Part shown: positions 12,995-16,258 of the stretch, piece by piece | How positions within the stretch are numbered: position 1 is the stretch's first letter | Layout of the letters: every line of letters begins with the position of its first letter | Origin: an uncultured Clostridia bacterium | GTDB lineage: Bacteria > Bacillota > Clostridia > Christensenellales > UBA1242 | Assembly (NCBI GenBank): GCA_944376785.1 | Contig: CALWDV010000020.1 | Coordinates: forward strand, 1-16,258 | Direction of reading: 5' to 3' | DNA: 16,258 nt | Program-made: the position numbers and the translations under genes | The notes under the pieces: model-generated | Told to the model about the DNA's origin: nothing | The model's database searches: none | What the model saw: the letters and a program-made list of their open reading frames with translations, nothing else

Positions 12995-14668
12995 TTAACT
13001 TAGTTTAAATTGAACTGAATAGAACATTGAACCATCTAAAGCAGTAACTGTTGCTTCATTTCCAATAAATTGACCATTCACATCAAACACAAAATAAACT
13101 TCAAAATTTGCATCTGTTGTTGCATGTGTAACTTTTAATTTTAAAAAGTTTTCATCTTGTGCCACAGAATATTGAACATTGTCTCCATAAATTGAATTAA
13201 TTGCAAAATCAATTCTTAAAGCAGTTATTATTAAAGGAGTAATTTCGGGACTAACAATGAAAGGCTTTTCTTGATCATTTTGTGTGATTGTGTAACCACT
13301 ATTATCGTTAGTATTTATTGTTCCAGATATAATATATGGAAATGTTTGATAATCAGTTAAAGAAGTGTTAGTAGTGAACACACTTAATTCTTCATCTGTA
13401 TCATCTGTATATTGATTTTCAACTGTTCCTTCAACTTGAACTTCATTAACTGGATCTTTATATTTTATTAGTATTTCTCCACTATAATTTTTTGCAGTTT
13501 CCTGCATACCACCTTCCATCCAGTTGTTCAAAAATGTTAAATATGATGCAGTTGGATTGGAAACCATATCTTCTTCTGGATAAACAGAACTATACTCACC
13601 TTTAACATTTAAAATATTTCTTTCAGATGAGATAACATATTCAAATTGCTCAACTTCTGATAACAATCTTGTTTCTGTTGTTTTTGATCTAATTAAAAGA
13701 ACCAAACTACTAACTTCATGTTTACCAGCCCCTGTGTAAGACCAAATTTTAGAAGGCATCTTTGTTAGTTCAATAGAACAATTAGAACTAACTGGAATCC
13801 AATTTTGTGAAACAAGAACATTGTTTTCATCAAGTTCTATTCCGTTACCAATCATTTCAAATGTTGAAGTTACACCATTAAATGTTTCTTCACCAGTTGT
13901 TATATATTTACTATCATAATCAGCGTATTTATATTCAAGTCCCAATGCAATTATTTCTGTTCGTTGTTGTTCGGTTAAATTTTCAAATTTAACAAATTTT
14001 AATTGGCTTTCATCTGAATCTGAACTATCAACAGCCTCAACCAATTCAAATCCACCTACATTGAACTTATTATTTTCAAGATACAAACCATATTCATAGT
14101 TATAATCTGGATAATATGGTGTTGAAAAACCATCTGGATTTTCTATGATAGACGGATAAAAATTAATATTTGAGAATTCTGTTTTTAATTTATATGCATT
14201 AGATGTAACAGCCCCACTTGCTTTATATTTATCAGATTCAGGAATTCTGATTGAAATTGTTATATTACTTCCTGCAGATATTTCCTGCTCTAATGATATA
14301 GCATACTTATTAATTGTTGTATCGCCGAATTGGACATCTTTGGGATATGCAATAGAATAAACATATTTTCCATAATCATCATAACAATCTTGAATTATGT
14401 CAGTTAGAAACCATTTACCATTATTCACAGAAAATTCCATTGAAGTGCTTGTTAAAGAATTACTAATTAATTCATAACCTTCATGCTCAACATTAGCAAG
14501 TTCAATTAAAACTTCTCCTACTGAATTTTGATAAATTCTATTAATTTTAACTTCATTTGTTCTGTCTAACTTTGTTGGTGCTTTTGGTCCACCACAAGCT
14601 GAAAGAATTAATGTTAACGGTAAAAACAACACCAAAGCCAATAAAAATTTGAAACTTTTTTTAACCAT
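12995..14668 (-). CDS. Large surface lipoprotein, unknown function
   Basis: The N-terminus is a classical lipoprotein signal peptide: lysines at 3-4, a hydrophobic stretch to about residue 22, then the lipobox LSAC with the lipidated cysteine at C25 and glycines at +2 and +3. The remaining 530 residues have no recognised domain. They are acidic, rich in S, T, N, Y and E and in beta-type sequence, without cysteines clustered for metal. The segment ITISIRIPESDKYKASGAV (about 131-149) recalls beta-sandwich (fibronectin- or Ig-like) strands, but that is a weak impression. Its start has AAGGGGG upstream and lies 18 bases after the LURP-one gene. It is the last gene of the operon. Localisation at the outer face of the membrane is well supported; function is not. 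Confidence 0.8.
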   Translation of the reverse strand: MVKKSFKFLLALVLFLPLTLILSACGGPKAPTKLDRTNEVKINRIYQNSVGEVLIELANVEHEGYELISNSLTSTSMEFSVNNGKWFLTDIIQDCYDDYGKYVYSIAYPKDVQFGDTTINKYAISLEQEISAGSNITISIRIPESDKYKASGAVTSNAYKLKTEFSNINFYPSIIENPDGFSTPYYPDYNYEYGLYLENNKFNVGGFELVEAVDSSDSDESQLKFVKFENLTEQQRTEIIALGLEYKYADYDSKYITTGEETFNGVTSTFEMIGNGIELDENNVLVSQNWIPVSSNCSIELTKMPSKIWSYTGAGKHEVSSLVLLIRSKTTETRLLSEVEQFEYVISSERNILNVKGEYSSVYPEEDMVSNPTASYLTFLNNWMEGGMQETAKNYSGEILIKYKDPVNEVQVEGTVENQYTDDTDEELSVFTTNTSLTDYQTFPYIISGTINTNDNSGYTITQNDQEKPFIVSPEITPLIITALRIDFAINSIYGDNVQYSVAQDENFLKLKVTHATTDANFEVYFVFDVNGQFIGNEATVTALDGSMFYSVQFKLS

Positions 14669-14686
14669 TTGTTAAATCCCCCTTAG

Positions 14687-15169
14687 TTAAGTTCTTCTTT
14701 TATCGGTAATATTATCAATAGCAATAACCAAAGCAATTAAGAAAGGAATATCTTCCTCATTTGCTTCAAGTTCAAAAGCATCTTTTATTGAAAACATTTG
14801 TCTTCTAATTGTTCCCATAACTTCGCCATTTCTTAAAATTTTAGATGATAATGAGAAAAATTTTCCGTCAATTTTAATTTCATCTTTATAACCCATAACA
14901 AAATATTCATTGTTAATATTAAACCATTTATCTTTAACTGTTGCTATTTTATTATTATTATTGTCATAAATAAATGCTTTATGAACAAACCAATTAATCC
15001 ACTTATTTCTTATTTTAAATAATTTATTACCTTCCATGTCACATAAGGTTTTTTTCCTTGTTATTGAAAAAATTTTACCTTTAACTTTATAGATAGGATT
15101 TTTGTTTTCGTCATAAACTGTTGAGCCGTCACCCCACGAAATGATTTTATTTTTTATATAAACTTTCAT
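14687..15169 (-). CDS. LURP-one-related (Tubby-like) domain protein
   Basis: The 160-residue product has the LURP-one/Tubby-C-terminal-like pattern: many short beta strands with repeating motifs (VYDENKNPIYKVKGKIF, LCDMEGNKLFKIRNK, IYDNNNNKIATVKDKW), ending in a hydrophobic helix (FLIALVIAIDNI at about 143-154) and a charged tail. The fold is a beta barrel around a central helix, linked to membrane phospholipids in the scramblase branch; the bacterial roles are mostly unknown. The frame extends to a TTG at 15181, but the ATG at 15169 sits four bases after GGGGGGA, a better start. It lies between a two-TM protein and the lipoprotein in one operon. Confidence 0.78.
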   Translation of the reverse strand: MKVYIKNKIISWGDGSTVYDENKNPIYKVKGKIFSITRKKTLCDMEGNKLFKIRNKWINWFVHKAFIYDNNNNKIATVKDKWFNINNEYFVMGYKDEIKIDGKFFSLSSKILRNGEVMGTIRRQMFSIKDAFELEANEEDIPFLIALVIAIDNITDKRRT

Positions 15170-15191
15170 ATTTCCCCCCAAAAAACTTATT

Positions 15192-15704
15192 TTAATATTT
15201 AATATATTTTCTTATTAATATAATTGCAACTATTAATATTGCAATCCAAGCAATAATTTTTGCAATCAAAAGAACTAACCATCTTTTTTTTGTTTGTTTG
15301 TCAATATAAAATTCATTTTTAATTTCTTCAACTTCATTTTTTGTTTCAATTTCCACAGCTTTACCCTGTTTAGATAAGTTGTTAAAAACAATTTTTAAAT
15401 CGTTGTTTTCAGTTAATTTAATTTTATATCTACAATCAATTACAATATTTTTTCTGTCATATGGTGGCTCAAAAATTCCAAATATGCTAACTATAAATGA
15501 AATTATGGCATAAAACCACCAAAACTTTCCTTTTAGTTCTAAATCTCTTAATATTGTTAATTCAACTTCTTCTTTTTCTGTTTTATAATTTGCTTCATAA
15601 GAGCCAAACTCATTTTTTTTACATTTAACATACTCGCCATCAATAATTATACTAGGAACAAACTTTGAATTAACTCCCGATAATTTTAAGTTTAAATTCT
15701 TCAT
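15192..15704 (-). CDS. Two-TM membrane protein, unknown function
   Basis: I do not recognise this 170-residue protein. Residues 1-60 look like a beta-rich soluble domain (KLSGVNSKFVPSIIIDGEY). A membrane segment at about 61-79 starts FWWFYAIISF, residues 80-140 are a second charged soluble stretch, and a second membrane segment at about 142-164 ends in KYIKY. Both soluble portions would lie on the same side if both segments cross the membrane. Its ATG overlaps the stop of the upstream gene as ATGA, with GGGGTGA as ribosome binding site, so coexpression is tight. Confidence 0.75.
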   Translation of the reverse strand: MKNLNLKLSGVNSKFVPSIIIDGEYVKCKKNEFGSYEANYKTEKEEVELTILRDLELKGKFWWFYAIISFIVSIFGIFEPPYDRKNIVIDCRYKIKLTENNDLKIVFNNLSKQGKAVEIETKNEVEEIKNEFYIDKQTKKRWLVLLIAKIIAWIAILIVAIILIRKYIKY

Positions 15705-16141
15705 TTTATCACCCCTGCTGCAATAACAATTATGCTAATAATTGCAATTCCAATAATTATTAAGGACACAACAATTCTACCTGTGTGTTTTTGTTGTTTG
15801 TCTAATTTTAATAAAATTAATGAGAGTATGGCAAAGAGAATTGCAAATGCAACAAATATAAAAAATTTGTCTAAAAAGAAACTAGCTAGTTTTGCAGTAA
15901 ATTGAGAGGCAGACATTAAAATGTCCCAATAATTAGGGACCATAACAAAAATTGTGCCTATTGTTAATATTATCAAAGCAAAACCAAGCGTCAAAATTAC
16001 TGCTAATGACACAAAAGACAATATACCGCACAAGCACAATATTAAAAAAACTATTGAAAGATTTGAAAATATTTTCCCTAGTCTAACGACAAAATATTTA
16101 AGTTCTGTTTTTTCAAGTGGGGTGGTATGTTGACCTTCCAT
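15701..16141 (-). CDS. Four-TM membrane protein, unknown function
   Basis: The 146-residue product is mostly hydrophobic. Four membrane segments are likely at about residues 27-45, 47-67, 92-112 and 122-144, with a short hydrophilic N-terminus (MEGQHTTPLEKTE) and a loop between the second and third containing NYWDILMSA. No motif identifies a transporter or enzyme. The start has AGGAGG six bases upstream and follows a strong promoter, so this is the first gene of the operon. It ends with an ATGA overlap with the next gene. Confidence 0.75.
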   Translation of the reverse strand: MEGQHTTPLEKTELKYFVVRLGKIFSNLSIVFLILCLCGILSFVSLAVILTLGFALIILTIGTIFVMVPNYWDILMSASQFTAKLASFFLDKFFIFVAFAILFAILSLILLKLDKQQKHTGRIVVSLIIIGIAIISIIVIAAGVIK

Positions 16142-16168
16142 AACAACCTCCTTGTTATTTTTTTTAAA

Positions 16169-16197
16169 ATTATAACAATAATTAAAATTAATGTAAA
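16169..16197 (-). promoter_or_regulatory. Promoter of the four-gene envelope operon
   Basis: On the minus strand TTTACA (16192-16197), exactly 17 bases, then a consensus TATAAT (16169-16174). The start is expected near 16162, about 20 bases before the first start codon. The sequence farther upstream to the window end is AT-rich and holds nothing I recognise. Confidence 0.75.
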
Positions 16198-16258
16198 TAA
16201 AATTTATTTAAAAATTGTTTTAATTATTTCATATTTTTAATAAATTAATAAATATATT

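Noticed and set aside
1..16258. CRISPR array, transposon or prophage segment
   Set aside because: No regularly spaced repeats, terminal inverted repeats, transposase or phage structural gene was seen; gene content is mostly chromosomal housekeeping.

Overview
This is an AT-rich chromosomal window (roughly a quarter to 30% G+C by eye) from a low-GC Gram-positive bacterium of the Bacillota, most likely a clostridia-like, spore-forming lineage. The sporulation pair yqfC-yqfD, the flotillin/NfeD pair, an L27 with a cleavable N-terminal extension beside its Prp protease, AGGAGG-type ribosome binding sites and Asn/Lys-rich proteins all point that way. The standard genetic code fits: the proteins end where their families end. 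Almost everything is read from the minus strand. Only a ferritin-like gene and a tRNA-Lys are on the plus strand. I see no insertion sequence, prophage or CRISPR array.

Region 1 (1-4978, minus) runs nfeD, floA, an unknown acidic membrane-anchored protein, a terminator, then yqfC, yqfD, ybeY and era (cut by the window edge). This is the familiar floA-yqfC-yqfD-...-ybeY-...-era neighbourhood of Bacillota, but condensed: phoH, the HD-phosphohydrolase gene yqfF, dgkA and cdd do not lie between yqfD and era.

Region 2 (4979-5459) has no protein gene. It holds an AT-rich stretch and a well-defined candidate small RNA (minus, about 80-90 nt) with its own extended -10 promoter, a C-rich hairpin loop and a strong terminator.

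Region 3 (5460-8544, minus) has an OGG1-type DNA glycosylase with a NYN-domain putative ribonuclease, then the ribosomal operon rplU-prp-rpmA behind a consensus promoter and a probable L21 leader. Prp removes the L27 N-terminal extension before L27 enters the ribosome.

Region 4 (8662-12577) has a plus-strand ferritin-like protein converging on an rsmD-Smr pair, then alr, then a dUTPase-like gene with a methyltransferase. Each unit is bounded by a clear hairpin terminator. rsmD, and less clearly alr, may be translated from leaderless mRNA.

Region 5 (12692-16197) starts with tRNA-Lys(CTT), with its own promoter and terminator. After it, on the minus strand, lies a four-gene envelope operon: a four-TM protein, a two-TM protein with soluble segments, a LURP-one/Tubby-like protein and a large lipoprotein. 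It sits behind a near-consensus promoter. None of the four has a function I can name, and this operon and the small RNA are the least explained parts of the window.
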